Positions 41,175 to 49,122 of a stretch of 64,000 bases of DNA are shown in pieces. Source of the stretch: Malikia sp. (GTDB lineage Bacteria > Pseudomonadota > Gammaproteobacteria > Burkholderiales > Burkholderiaceae_C); assembly GCF_028687635.1 (NCBI RefSeq), contig NZ_JAQTZS010000004.1:1-64000 (forward strand), read 5' to 3'. The stretch's first letter is position 1. Every line of letters begins with the position of its first letter. Position numbers and translations under genes: made by a program. The notes beneath the pieces were generated by a model. That model was not told where the DNA came from and searched no databases. It was given only the letters and a program-made list of their open reading frames with translations.

Positions 41175-42605
41175 TCAGGTGGCCAGGGCCAGGCTGGCCT
41201 TGGCGCTGGCGCGCTGGGCGCGCAGCTCGGCGCGCGAGCGGCCGGTGACGAACAGTGCGTGATCGACCTGGGCGGTCTTGACCAGCAGCCCGGCGGCGTA
41301 GTCGCGTAGCACCTGCTCGGGGTCGATCAACCCTTCGGCCCGGCCACCGAGGGCCGTCGCGCCAGCGCTGTACCGCGTCACGGTCCTCGTGCTGGTCGGG
41401 GCTTTCGGCTGGGCCAATGGCTGACCGATCAGCACCGGGGCGCGCATGGCCTCGATCGACCCGCGAAACAACGCGGCCTGCACTGCGTCGATCTTGGCCC
41501 GTCCCTGGGCCTTGGCGGCGTCATCGATCGGCGCGGGCTGGATAGCGGCGCCCGGCTCGGGGCTGTAGTAGCGGGCAAGGAGGAAGGTGCGGCTGGGCTT
41601 GGCCAGGATGTATTCGGCGGCGGCTTGCGGCGCGATGCCGACCAGGGTGGCTTCGCGGTGCAGGTCCTGCAGGTCGGCGGGCTTGAGCGCCGCCTTGCCG
41701 TGGCGCAACCGCTGGGCATTGACGGCGGCCAGGGTGTCGGGGGCGATGGCCACCGCAATGGCGGGCTGGGCCGGTGCCGGTGGCGTGACGATCGGCGCGG
41801 CAGGGGTCGCCAGTGCAGCCGGTTCAGCTGGTGGTTCAGCTGGTTCAGCCGCTGCACCGACAGCCGGCAGGCAGCCGCGCACCGCGTCCGCTGCCACGGC
41901 GAGCGGCACTTCGCCGCTGGCGTCGGCGGCCTCGATCAGGTCGCGCAGGCTTTGGCCGCTGATCGGCAGGCCCTCGGAGCGAGCTGCGGCGATGTGGGCC
42001 AGCACGTCGTCCACGGCGGTCCTGGGCTGTTCGGTCTTCAGGTCTTCAAAAATCGGGAGGGGAGGGAAGGTGGTCCCCACCAGGTCGGCTGCCGGCGCGC
42101 ACGCATCAGACTCCTCCCCAGAGTAATACCCAGAGAACCACCCAGAGTGTGCGACATCCATGTCATGGGTCTGTGTCGAAAATGTCGTGGGTGGCTGCTC
42201 GGAATGTCTGGGGTCGATGTCGGAAATGTCCGGGGTGTTGGAGTTATCCACAGGCGCGATGGCCTGCTGCGGGAGCTTTTTGCAGGTCTCAGCCTCGGCC
42301 AGGGCCTTGACGTTGATCTTGTACACGAGGCACTTACCGCTCATGCCCACACGGTCCACCAGTCCGAGCCCCACCAGGGCATTGATGTAGCGGCTGGCTT
42401 GTCTCTTGTCCACCCGGCCGCTGCGTCGGCCGATGGTCTCCAGCGACATCGTGGTGCAGCCGGTGTGGCTGTCGCGGCAGCGCGCCAGGGCGATCAGTGC
42501 GAGCTTCTGGCCGCCGGTCAGCAGGATGTCGCAGGCATCGATCAGCGCGACCAGGCCGGGGTGCTTGAGGCCGGCCGCTTCGGGGGCAGTGTTCATGGTC
42601 TGCAT
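41175..42605 (-). CDS. HTH_36-type protein, replication-initiator-like N-terminus, 476 aa
   Basis: Start at 42605 (MQTMNTAPEAAG) behind GGGGTGA; the track ORF runs further up through the Rha-like gene. Residues 10-90 are a winged helix (LTGGQKLALIALARCRDSHT, SLETIGRRSGRVDKRQASRY) as in plasmid/phage replication initiators. The remainder is low-complexity Ala/Pro (270-310) plus a helical C-terminal part. Possible regulator or replication protein; the function is unproven. Separated by 14 bp from both neighbours. Confidence 0.68.
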   Translation of the reverse strand: MQTMNTAPEAAGLKHPGLVALIDACDILLTGGQKLALIALARCRDSHTGCTTMSLETIGRRSGRVDKRQASRYINALVGLGLVDRVGMSGKCLVYKINVKALAEAETCKKLPQQAIAPVDNSNTPDISDIDPRHSEQPPTTFSTQTHDMDVAHSGWFSGYYSGEESDACAPAADLVGTTFPPLPIFEDLKTEQPRTAVDDVLAHIAAARSEGLPISGQSLRDLIEAADASGEVPLAVAADAVRGCLPAVGAAAEPAEPPAEPAALATPAAPIVTPPAPAQPAIAVAIAPDTLAAVNAQRLRHGKAALKPADLQDLHREATLVGIAPQAAAEYILAKPSRTFLLARYYSPEPGAAIQPAPIDDAAKAQGRAKIDAVQAALFRGSIEAMRAPVLIGQPLAQPKAPTSTRTVTRYSAGATALGGRAEGLIDPEQVLRDYAAGLLVKTAQVDHALFVTGRSRAELRAQRASAKASLALAT

Positions 42606-42619
42606 GTCGTCACCCCGCT

Positions 42620-43441
42620 TCAGTGGACCAGGGCCGAGGGGCCTTGGGCGCCGTGCTTGAAGCCGTCCTTGCGCGGGCGGCCAGGCTTGGGCTGGTGGTC
42701 GGGGTCGAAGGACTCGGCGCCGGCGCGGCGCGCGCGCAGGCCATCGAGCGCGGCGCGGGCCAGGGCGCGGGCGAAACCGGTTTCCTCGCCTGGGTGGCTG
42801 GTGCTCCACTCGCTGGTGCCGTTGGTGGCTGATTCCCAGCCACGGCCGAACACGAAGCGCAGCGCATCGTAGGCCTCGTCCTCGTCGTGGGCGGCCAGTT
42901 CGGCGACCTCGCGGAAGAAGGCCTCGCCGCGCTCGATGCCGTCCTCCCACTGGCGGCAGCGCGGCTCTACCGACCAGTTGCGCCAGTGGCCGTTCTTGTC
43001 GTGGCGCGCGAAGCTCAGATCCTCACGCCTGCGGATGGCTGGCTTGGGCAGCGCGGGTGCGGCGACCGGTACCGCCAGCAGCGCCTGGGCACGCCGAGCC
43101 AGCTCGGCCTCCATGCGCTCGAACTCGTCGGCAAAGGCGATCTGGTGCTGCACCGCCTTGGCGCCGGTGAACTTGCCGACCACGAAGTGAAAGCCCTTCT
43201 TGCTCAGGCGGATGACGGGATAGCTGACCGTGCCGCCGTTGGGCTGGGGCAGTTCGACCGATGCCTCCCCGAAATTGGGGAGGCACCAATCAGACGGGCA
43301 TTCGGCCATGCGCTGGCGCACGATGCGCAGCACGTGGTCATGGCGCTTGCCATAGACCCGGGCGATATCGTGGGTGGTGGTAGTGGGTACGCCGTTGACA
43401 ACGGCCAGGACGGGCGCGGGTGCGCTGTGGACGTGGCTCAT
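42620..43441 (-). CDS. Rha-domain protein (antirepressor-like), 273 aa
   Basis: The N-terminal 115 residues match the Rha family: TTTTHDIARVYGKRHDHVLR, CLPNFGEASVELPQPNGGTV, IRLSKKGFHFVVGKFTGAKA, FADEFERMEAEL. The C-terminal part has WRNWSVEPRCRQWEDGIERG and a basic tail. Rha proteins regulate phage lytic growth and belong to the broad antirepressor group. Its start overlaps the preceding 80-aa gene by ATGA, so its translation should depend on that gene, which has a C4-blocked ribosome binding site. Confidence 0.8.
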   Translation of the reverse strand: MSHVHSAPAPVLAVVNGVPTTTTHDIARVYGKRHDHVLRIVRQRMAECPSDWCLPNFGEASVELPQPNGGTVSYPVIRLSKKGFHFVVGKFTGAKAVQHQIAFADEFERMEAELARRAQALLAVPVAAPALPKPAIRRREDLSFARHDKNGHWRNWSVEPRCRQWEDGIERGEAFFREVAELAAHDEDEAYDALRFVFGRGWESATNGTSEWSTSHPGEETGFARALARAALDGLRARRAGAESFDPDHQPKPGRPRKDGFKHGAQGPSALVH

Positions 43442-43680
43442 GCTGCACTGCCTTCCTGCGCGCGGATCGCCCGCTTGAGGTGGGTGCGCGCGCGCATGGC
43501 CTTGCCGAGCGCACGCTCGAGCGTGGCGGTGCTGACGGTGGGCGCATCGATCAGCGCCAGGGCGTCTTGCAGCGCGCAGCTGGCCAGCGTTTGCAGCACG
43601 GCGATGGAGAGGGGGATGCCCGAAGCGGGCAGGGTGGCGGCGCGAACGGGCGCGCGCAGGGTAGTGCGGGTGTCAGCCAT
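43438..43680 (-). CDS. Small protein, first gene of C4-controlled operon (Icd position)
   Basis: 80 aa, helical, basic C-terminus (LGKAMRARTHLKRAIRAQEG). Its ribosome binding site AGGAG (about 6 nt before ATG) lies inside CACTAGGAGCC, which is fully complementary to a loop of the upstream RNA. In phages P1/P7 the gene in this place is icd, translationally coupled to ant. No sequence similarity to Icd is claimed. Confidence 0.6.
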   Translation of the reverse strand: MADTRTTLRAPVRAATLPASGIPLSIAVLQTLASCALQDALALIDAPTVSTATLERALGKAMRARTHLKRAIRAQEGSAA

Positions 43681-43684
43681 GAAT

Positions 43685-43736
43685 GGCTCCTAGTGAACAG
43701 GTTCTCGAACCTGCCGCCCTTGAGGCCAATCAAGGG
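43685..43736 (-). promoter_or_regulatory. C4 target elements a and b
   Basis: Element b (43685-43695) reads CACTAGGAGCC on the minus strand and includes the ribosome binding site of the 80-aa gene. Element a is AGGCCAA's complement TTGGCCT (43723-43729), displayed in the loop of hairpin CCCTTGA-TTGGCC-TCAAGGG (43717-43736). Both have complementary partners in the upstream RNA. Confidence 0.72.
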
Positions 43737-43743
43737 GGAGGCA

Positions 43744-43811
43744 GACCGTGCGGGTTGGCCTACCGGCACTAGGAACCGGCGAACTTCCTTGCGGAAGTTC
43801 CCCACACGGCC
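43744..43811 (-). ncRNA. C4-type antisense RNA (candidate)
   Basis: 68 nt on the minus strand closed by a 10-bp stem GGCCGTGTGG / CCGCACGGTC (43802-43811 with 43744-43753, two G-U pairs). Inside: hairpin GAACTTCC-GCAA-GGAAGTTC with a GNRA loop (43781-43800); hairpin CCGG-TTCCTAGTG-CCGG whose loop is element b'; and AGGCCAA (43755-43761) as element a'. b' GGTTCCTAGTG pairs all 11 bases of the downstream ribosome binding site CACTAGGAGCC (one G-U). This is the C4 layout known from P1/P7 and relatives, where C4 silences icd/ant. Confidence 0.75.
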
Positions 43812-43881
43812 CGCCAATCGTCGGAGCAGGTCGCTCCGTCCATGAGGAATCCGTGTTGCCACTCGCAGCCGTGGACATAAG

Positions 43882-43917
43882 AAAAAGCCGCTGTCGCTGT
43901 GAGGCGGCGCGCGGCTT
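43882..43917 (-). terminator. Hairpin with T-run in the C4 leader
   Basis: Minus strand AGCCGC ... GCGGCT followed by TTTTTC, between the leader promoter and the C4 element. It could be an attenuator, or end a short leader transcript. A 5' hairpin GTGC-TTCG-GCAC (43953-43964) lies further upstream. Apart from these structures 43812-43970 shows no convincing gene; the ORF 43551-43964 overlaps all RNA elements and is probably not translated. Confidence 0.5.
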
Positions 43918-43970
43918 GCTGCGCCTAGTGTAGTCCGGGAGACCAATCCCGTGTGCCGAAGCACGGGGGG

Positions 43971-43999
43971 ATTTTACTGCGCTTTCGCCTGGCTGGGAA
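43971..43999 (-). promoter_or_regulatory. Promoter of the C4 leader and leftward operon
   Basis: Minus strand TTCCCA - 17 bp - TAAAAT. Start of transcription is expected near 43964, at the first base of the UUCG hairpin. It is the only good promoter seen between the lipoprotein gene and the C4 element. Confidence 0.6.
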
Positions 44000-44078
44000 T
44001 CTGTTTTTCAGTGTCGAGCAGGGTTATTTTCTAGGCGAGAATATGAACTTTGAAAATTAGTTAACGCTTGGAGCAGAC

Positions 44079-44483
44079 ATGAAGATTCTTGGACTCATCG
44101 CATCGGTTGCCCTGCTGGCTGGATGCGCCGCTGCCGGCGTCAAGGTCACGGACCAGCAGCTTTCTGTCCTCAAGCCCGGGGAGAGCACAGAGGCGCACGC
44201 CGCCCAGGTACTGGGGAAGCCCACGGTGCGCACCCGCATGGGCGACGGCACCACCATGCTGACTTACAGCTACTACGAGACAAAGGTTCGCCCCGAGACC
44301 TTCATCCCGTTCGCGGGAGCTTTCATCGGTGGCAGCGACTCCCGTTCCACGGTAGTGACCCTGAACTTCGACCAGGAGGGCAAGCTGCTGCGTACCTCCA
44401 GCACGGAGAGCACGTTCGGGTCGGGCATGGGCATCGCGGCCGGCGCGGTGTCGCAAGTGCCGACCGAGCAGCCGAAGCAGTAG
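44079..44483 (+). CDS. Lipoprotein, BamE/SmpA-like, 134 aa
   Basis: Signal peptide with lipobox LLAGC (MKILGLIASVALLAGCAAAG). The mature part (LKPGESTEAHAAQVLGKPTV, MLTYSYYETKVRPETFIPF, VTLNFDQEGKLLRTSSTEST) has the SmpA/BamE/OmlA-like pattern. Located between the leftward operon and the integrase and transcribed opposite to both, it looks like a moron that changes the lysogen surface. GGAGC lies upstream of the ATG; the AT-rich stretch 44003-44060 probably holds its promoter. Confidence 0.75.
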   Translation: MKILGLIASVALLAGCAAAGVKVTDQQLSVLKPGESTEAHAAQVLGKPTVRTRMGDGTTMLTYSYYETKVRPETFIPFAGAFIGGSDSRSTVVTLNFDQEGKLLRTSSTESTFGSGMGIAAGAVSQVPTEQPKQ

Positions 44484-44501
44484 TGATTTCGAGGGGAAAT
44501 C

Positions 44502-45050
44502 ATGGGATTGTGGAACGGACTGAAGGGGGCTGCCGCAGGTGCAGCGCAGGCGCGCGCCGGGCGCAGCGAGGCGAGACAGAAAACGCCGCTCTGGCGGCGC
44601 TGGTGGGTGCTGTTGCTGCTGGCCGTCGTCGGGGTCAACGCGGTGTCGAGCTACCAGCGCTACACCGCGCCGCCCGAGCCAGTACGGACGCCTGAGCAGC
44701 AGGCACAGTGGGAAAAGTACGAGGCCGCAAAAGCCCAGGCTCAGGCTGAGAAGGCAGCCGAGCAGGCCAGGAAGGATGCGGAGCTGCGCGACGTGCTGGT
44801 TTCCGCCATGACCGTCAAGCAGAACCTGAAGAACCCGACCTCGTTCGAGATCGTAGCGGCAACGCTGATGGAGAACGGCAAGCTGTGCATGGTCTACCGG
44901 GGCACCAACAGCTTCAACGCCGTCATCACAGAGTACGCGACGGCCATGGGGCCGGTGGTCAGCCTGTCGTCGAAGCAGTGGAACAAGTACTGCGCGGATC
45001 AGCGCACAAAGGCTGACTACACCGAGCACATTCGGTACGCGCTTCGGTAG
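44502..45050 (+). CDS. Single-TM protein, 182 aa
   Basis: Residues 30-50 form one membrane helix (RWWVLLLLAVVGVNAVSSY), then a charged coiled coil (QWEKYEAAKAQAQAEKAAEQ) and a C-terminal periplasmic domain LKNPTSFEIVAATLMENGKL with two cysteines (LCMVY, KYCAD). It lies 18 bp after the lipoprotein gene, so the two are probably expressed together. Function unknown; superinfection exclusion is possible. Confidence 0.68.
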   Translation: MGLWNGLKGAAAGAAQARAGRSEARQKTPLWRRWWVLLLLAVVGVNAVSSYQRYTAPPEPVRTPEQQAQWEKYEAAKAQAQAEKAAEQARKDAELRDVLVSAMTVKQNLKNPTSFEIVAATLMENGKLCMVYRGTNSFNAVITEYATAMGPVVSLSSKQWNKYCADQRTKADYTEHIRYALR

Positions 45051-45121
45051 TGCGAGAGTTGCTGATTGATATGAGATTGATACCGGACTTGCCATTTTCC
45101 CTCTATAGGACTCGCATTGAA

Positions 45122-46726
45122 CTACTCGACGTCCTCCGCATCGATCAAATCTCCCCTGCGGCTCAGGCGTAGCACCCGGCCGTGACCGCCCTTGGCGACC
45201 AGCATCATATCCATCGGACCTGTGTTGTCCTCCGATGGACGTATACCTCGGTGGTAGATGATGATGCGCTCGAACGTGTCAGCTACCAGCTGGCGGGCCT
45301 GCAGGCGGGCTTCGACGTCCTGGGCCTCGACGCGCTCGGCCAGCTCGCACCACTTCTGGTCGACACCCGTCAGATCCGCGCGCACCGTGGCTGCCAGCTC
45401 GCGCTCGGCGGCCTCGATGGCTTCGGTCAGTTGCCGCTGCTCGGTCTCAAGCTCACGTGCCTTGCGGGCAAACACCAGAGGCACACCTTCATCTTCTGCC
45501 TCCAGCATGGCGTCGGTCAGGCGCTGCAGCTTGGCCTCGACCTCCTGCAGGTGTCCGCGAGCCTTGGCCAGCACGGCGCGCGGCACGGCGCCTCGGTCCT
45601 GGCCATAGAGTGCCTGCAGGTTGACCAGGTCGCTGCAGTAGTGCAGCAGCGCGCGCTCGAACGGCGCCACCGACGTCGACCCCGACACTGTGCATCCGCC
45701 ATGCGAGCTACTCGTGCAATGCAGCCTTCGGTGGCCATTGGCAATTCGGCCTGTAGCATCACGCCGTCGAGTGCCAATGTTCTGGCCTACCATTGCCCGG
45801 CCGCAGTACCCGCAAATCGTGATTCCCATGCCAGTCAGGATGTGCGGCACCGGTCCAGCCGCTTTTCGCCTACCGCGACCGCCGGCCAGCATCTGCAGAT
45901 CATCCCACTCCGCTGGATTCAGTAGGGCTGGGTAGTAGCCGGGCATCCGGAATGATTCGCCATCGACCTCCAGCTCCTTCTCGCCCAGCAGCGCGCGCTG
46001 TCGGATCAGTCGATAAATCTGCAGCGCCTGCGGACCACCGCCGGTCAGTGATAGTCCCTTCTTCTGCAGCGCCTCAATGATGCGCGTCGCGCCGTACCCG
46101 ATGCGGTAGAGCCGAAGTCCCTCATGCACAGCCTCGACGCGCTCCGGGATCAGCTCCCAGGCGTCATCCGTGCGACGCACCCAGACGGGGTCTTTTCCGT
46201 TTCGGATCAGCCCTCGGTAGGTGCCGTCTAGCCAGCCCTGGCATTGCCGGCGGATGCTGGCCACCACGCGCTTGCTCTTGGTGTCGGACTCCTCATGGGC
46301 GCGGATCATCACCAGCAGGCTGTACACCAGATCCATGGGATTGGATTTGAGCCGCTCGCGGCTGTAGACCTTGCCGTCGCTGGCCGTCACGACGCTGATT
46401 CCAGCGTTGACGATCTGGGCCAGCTGGGCCTGCGCCTGGATGGGCTCGGCGCGCGAAAGCCGATCCAACCCCTCGACCACCAGGAATGACCCGGATGCGA
46501 TCTTCCCTTCCTCGACTGCCGCCAGGAAAACTCCCAGCGCGCCTGACCTGACGTGGTGCTGGTGATAGGCTGACAAGCCTTCATCGCGCAGCGTGAGCGA
46601 CTCGTCGAGCGCCAGTCCGTGCTCTTGCGCCCAACGCCGTGCGTAGGCTAGCTGCCGCTCGCTGCTGTGCCCGATGGCCTGGCGCGGATCGCTGAACCGC
46701 ATGTAGGAATAAACCCGACCTGTCAC
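45122..46726 (-). CDS. Large serine recombinase (prophage integrase)
   Basis: 534 aa from GTG at 46726. The catalytic domain has [11 protein letters not shown] (Arg10, Ser12), [20 protein letters not shown] recombinase domain follows ([20 protein letters not shown]), then a zinc ribbon (CGYCGRAM ... CTSSSHGGC) and a long C-terminal coiled coil ([20 protein letters not shown]). It sits next to attR, reading away from it, and starts 10 bp from the rimO start on the other strand. Large serine integrases act without a host factor but need a directionality factor to excise. Confidence 0.95.
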   Translation of the reverse strand: MTGRVYSYMRFSDPRQAIGHSSERQLAYARRWAQEHGLALDESLTLRDEGLSAYHQHHVRSGALGVFLAAVEEGKIASGSFLVVEGLDRLSRAEPIQAQAQLAQIVNAGISVVTASDGKVYSRERLKSNPMDLVYSLLVMIRAHEESDTKSKRVVASIRRQCQGWLDGTYRGLIRNGKDPVWVRRTDDAWELIPERVEAVHEGLRLYRIGYGATRIIEALQKKGLSLTGGGPQALQIYRLIRQRALLGEKELEVDGESFRMPGYYPALLNPAEWDDLQMLAGGRGRRKAAGPVPHILTGMGITICGYCGRAMVGQNIGTRRRDATGRIANGHRRLHCTSSSHGGCTVSGSTSVAPFERALLHYCSDLVNLQALYGQDRGAVPRAVLAKARGHLQEVEAKLQRLTDAMLEAEDEGVPLVFARKARELETEQRQLTEAIEAAERELAATVRADLTGVDQKWCELAERVEAQDVEARLQARQLVADTFERIIIYHRGIRPSEDNTGPMDMMLVAKGGHGRVLRLSRRGDLIDAEDVE

Positions 46727-46764
46727 AATTCACCCCATGACTACGACTGAAAAGACAGACTATA
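46724..46764. promoter_or_regulatory. Divergent signals for rimO and the integrase
   Basis: Plus strand: extended -10 TGTCACAAT (46721-46729) ending 7 nt before the rimO ATG, with no ribosome binding site, suggesting a leaderless message. Minus strand: TATAGT (46759-46764), inside the phage-encoded start of rimO, can serve the integrase gene. No good -35 box is seen for either. Confidence 0.4.
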
Positions 46765-48116
46765 TCCCGCGTATAGGCATGGTATCGCTCGGGTGCCCCA
46801 AGGCGCTGACCGACTCCGAACTGATCCTCACGCAGCTGAGCGCCGAGGGCTACCAGACCAGCAAGACCTTCGACGGCGCGGACATCGTGATCGTCAACAC
46901 CTGCGGCTTCATCGATGACGCCGTCAAGGAAAGCCTCGACACCATCGGCGAAGCGCTGGCCGAAAACGGCAAGGTGATCGTGACCGGCTGCCTGGGCGCC
47001 CGCAAGGACCAGGCCGGCGGCAACATGGTCGAGGGCGTGCACCCCTCGGTGCTGGCCGTCACCGGCCCGCACGCGACCCAGGAGGTGATGGACGCGGTGC
47101 ACAAGCACCTGCCCAAGCCGCATGATCCCTTCCTGGATCTGGTGCCGGCGCAAGGCATCAAGCTGACGCCGCGCCACTACGCCTACCTCAAGATCAGCGA
47201 GGGCTGCAACCACCGTTGCACCTTCTGCATCATCCCCTCGCTGCGCGGCGACCTGGTCAGCCGTCCGATCGGCGAGGTGCTGACCGAGGCGCGCAAGCTG
47301 TTCGAGGCCGGCGTCAAGGAGCTGCTGGTGGTGAGCCAGGACACCTCGGCCTACGGCGTCGATGTCCAGTACCGCACCGGTTTCTGGGATGGCAAGCCGG
47401 TCAAGACCCGCATGTACGATCTGGTCAGGACCCTGGGCGAGCTCGCGCGCGGCTTCGGGGCCTGGGTGCGGCTGCACTATGTCTACCCCTACCCGCATGT
47501 GGACGACATCATCCCGCTGATGGCCGAGGGCCTGTGCCTGCCCTATCTGGATGTGCCGCTGCAGCACAGCCACCCCGATGTGCTCAAGCGCATGAAGCGC
47601 CCGGCCAGCGGCGAGCGGAACCTGGAGCGCATCCAGCGCTGGCGCGAGATCTGTCCCGAGCTGGTGGTGCGCAGCACCTTCATCGCGGGCTTCCCCGGCG
47701 AGACCGAGGAGGAATTCGCCCATCTGCTCGACTTCGTGCGCGAGGCGCAGATCGACCGCGCCGGCTGCTTTGCCTATTCGCCGGTCGATGGCGCCCTGGC
47801 CAACGCCCTGCCGGGCGCGCTGCCCGATGCGCTGCGCGAGGAGCGCCAGGCCCGCTTCATGGAAGTCGCCGAGCAGGTCTCGATCGAACGCCTGCAGCGC
47901 CGTGTCGGCGCCACCATGCAGGTGCTGGTCGACCAGGCGCTCAGCCTGGGCAAGAAGGGCGGGGTGGGGCGCACCTATGCCGACGCGCCCGAGATCGACG
48001 GCGTCGTCCAGCTGCTGCCGCCCGAGAAGGCCAGCAAGACCTACAAGGTCGGCGACTTCATCAAGGCGCGCATCGTCGGCACCCAGGGCCACGACCTGGT
48101 CGGCCAGCCGGTCTGA
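46737..48116 (+). CDS. rimO: Ribosomal protein uS12 methylthiotransferase RimO, hybrid phage/host gene
   Basis: 459 aa. RimO adds a methylthio group to an aspartate of ribosomal protein S12 using radical SAM chemistry. Cluster cysteines: [22 protein letters not shown] for the first cluster and CNHRCTFC for the SAM cluster; a TRAM domain ends the protein. The first 21 residues ([21 protein letters not shown]) come from the prophage, the rest from the host. The native start MTETIAKAPKVGFVSLGCP is stranded at 8642. Confidence 0.95.
   Translation: MTTTEKTDYIPRIGMVSLGCPKALTDSELILTQLSAEGYQTSKTFDGADIVIVNTCGFIDDAVKESLDTIGEALAENGKVIVTGCLGARKDQAGGNMVEGVHPSVLAVTGPHATQEVMDAVHKHLPKPHDPFLDLVPAQGIKLTPRHYAYLKISEGCNHRCTFCIIPSLRGDLVSRPIGEVLTEARKLFEAGVKELLVVSQDTSAYGVDVQYRTGFWDGKPVKTRMYDLVRTLGELARGFGAWVRLHYVYPYPHVDDIIPLMAEGLCLPYLDVPLQHSHPDVLKRMKRPASGERNLERIQRWREICPELVVRSTFIAGFPGETEEEFAHLLDFVREAQIDRAGCFAYSPVDGALANALPGALPDALREERQARFMEVAEQVSIERLQRRVGATMQVLVDQALSLGKKGGVGRTYADAPEIDGVVQLLPPEKASKTYKVGDFIKARIVGTQGHDLVGQPV
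46778..46815. other. attR
   Basis: Right junction. Phage sequence ...CGCTCGGGTGCCC passes into host CAAGGCGCTGACC. Core TGCCC (46794-46798) encodes Cys-Pro of the RimO motif SLGCPK. The reading frame is kept. Confidence 0.85.
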
Positions 48117-48173
48117 TGACCTGATCGGTCGGGTTGCCGCCTGCGGGTGGCGGCCCGCAAAGCGACAGGCCAT

Positions 48174-48196
48174 GCCGCCCAGCGAGGGCGGCTTTT
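48174..48196 (+). terminator. rimO terminator
   Basis: Stem GCCGCCC-AGCGA-GGGCGGC followed by TTTT, 57 bp after the rimO stop. Confidence 0.75.
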
Positions 48197-48223
48197 CCGC
48201 ACCCGTGTCGGACGCGGAAAACC

Positions 48224-48255
48224 AAAAGCCCGCAGACCGTGAGATCTGCAGGCTT
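48224..48255 (-). terminator. Terminator of tRNA-Leu cluster 1
   Basis: Minus strand: AAGCCTGCAGA ... TCTGCGGGCTTTT. Nearly identical in its core (GCAGACCGTGAGATCTGC) to the terminator of cluster 2, so the two were copied from each other. Confidence 0.75.
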
Positions 48256-48261
48256 GATGTT

Positions 48262-48346
<85 letters not shown>

Positions 48347-48407
48347 TTTCAGGGTTTTGTTTCTTGAGATGTTACACAAGGCCGCTTGCATTGACCGCAA
48401 TGAACCT

Positions 48408-48492
<85 letters not shown>

Positions 48493-48553
48493 TTTCAGGG
48501 TTTTGTTTCTTGAGATGTTACACAAGGCCGCTTGCATTGACCGCAATGAACCT

Positions 48554-48638
<85 letters not shown>

Positions 48639-48654
48639 ATCTCAGGAAGCCACT

Positions 48655-48660
48655 ATTATA
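48655..48660 (-). promoter_or_regulatory. -10 box of tRNA-Leu cluster 1
   Basis: TATAAT on the minus strand 17 nt before copy 3. The upstream stretch is A/T-rich but lacks a clear -35. 48661-48802 otherwise shows no gene. Confidence 0.5.
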
Positions 48661-48802
48661 GCCCGGGTTTTTGGTGTTTTTTCCGCTCGCCGAAAATTTT
48701 TTGAATAGGTGGCTGCTGGATGCATTTGGCTGCCGCGCCAGCGCTGCAGGCAACGGTTGGCCGCTTGCCATCAGTGTGCGCCTGTCTTGAGGTCGGAAAA
48801 CG

Positions 48803-48836
48803 AAAAACCCCGCAGACCGTGAGATCTGCAGGGTTT
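48803..48836 (-). terminator. Terminator of tRNA-Leu cluster 2
   Basis: Minus strand AAACCCTGCAGA - TCTCACGG - TCTGCGGGGTTTTT, just after copy 4. Confidence 0.8.
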
Positions 48837-48842
48837 CATGTT

Positions 48843-48927
<85 letters not shown>

Positions 48928-48986
48928 TTTCAGGGTTTGTTTCTTGAGATATCGCACAAAGCATAGCCAACAAGTGCTAAAGTCTT

Positions 48987-49071
<85 letters not shown>

Positions 49072-49087
49072 ATCTCAGGAAGCCGCT

Positions 49088-49115
49088 ACTATAGCACGGA
49101 TAAACATGAGTGCAA
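49088..49115 (-). promoter_or_regulatory. Promoter of tRNA-Leu cluster 2
   Basis: Minus strand TTGCAC - 16 bp - TATAGT, 16 nt upstream of copy 5. It overlaps the region just before rnr on the other strand. Confidence 0.5.
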
Positions 49116-49122
49116 AAGCCGA

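Larger units (their letters stand above)
8694..46798. mobile_element. HK97-like siphophage-type prophage integrated in rimO
   Basis: About 38.1 kb bounded by TGCCC at both ends and by the two halves of rimO. It holds a serine recombinase at the right end, repressor/Cro-like switch, replication gene, terminase, portal, HK97 protease and capsid, long tail genes with tape measure, tail fibres, lysis genes and morons. All expected structural genes are open, so the element looks intact, although activity cannot be judged from sequence. Gene order follows lambdoid/HK97-like siphophages. Confidence 0.95.

Noticed and set aside
43551-43964. 137-aa minus-strand ORF over the C4 leader
   Set aside because: The frame overlaps every predicted RNA element and the start of the 80-aa gene in another frame; complementarity and stems explain the sequence better than a protein does.
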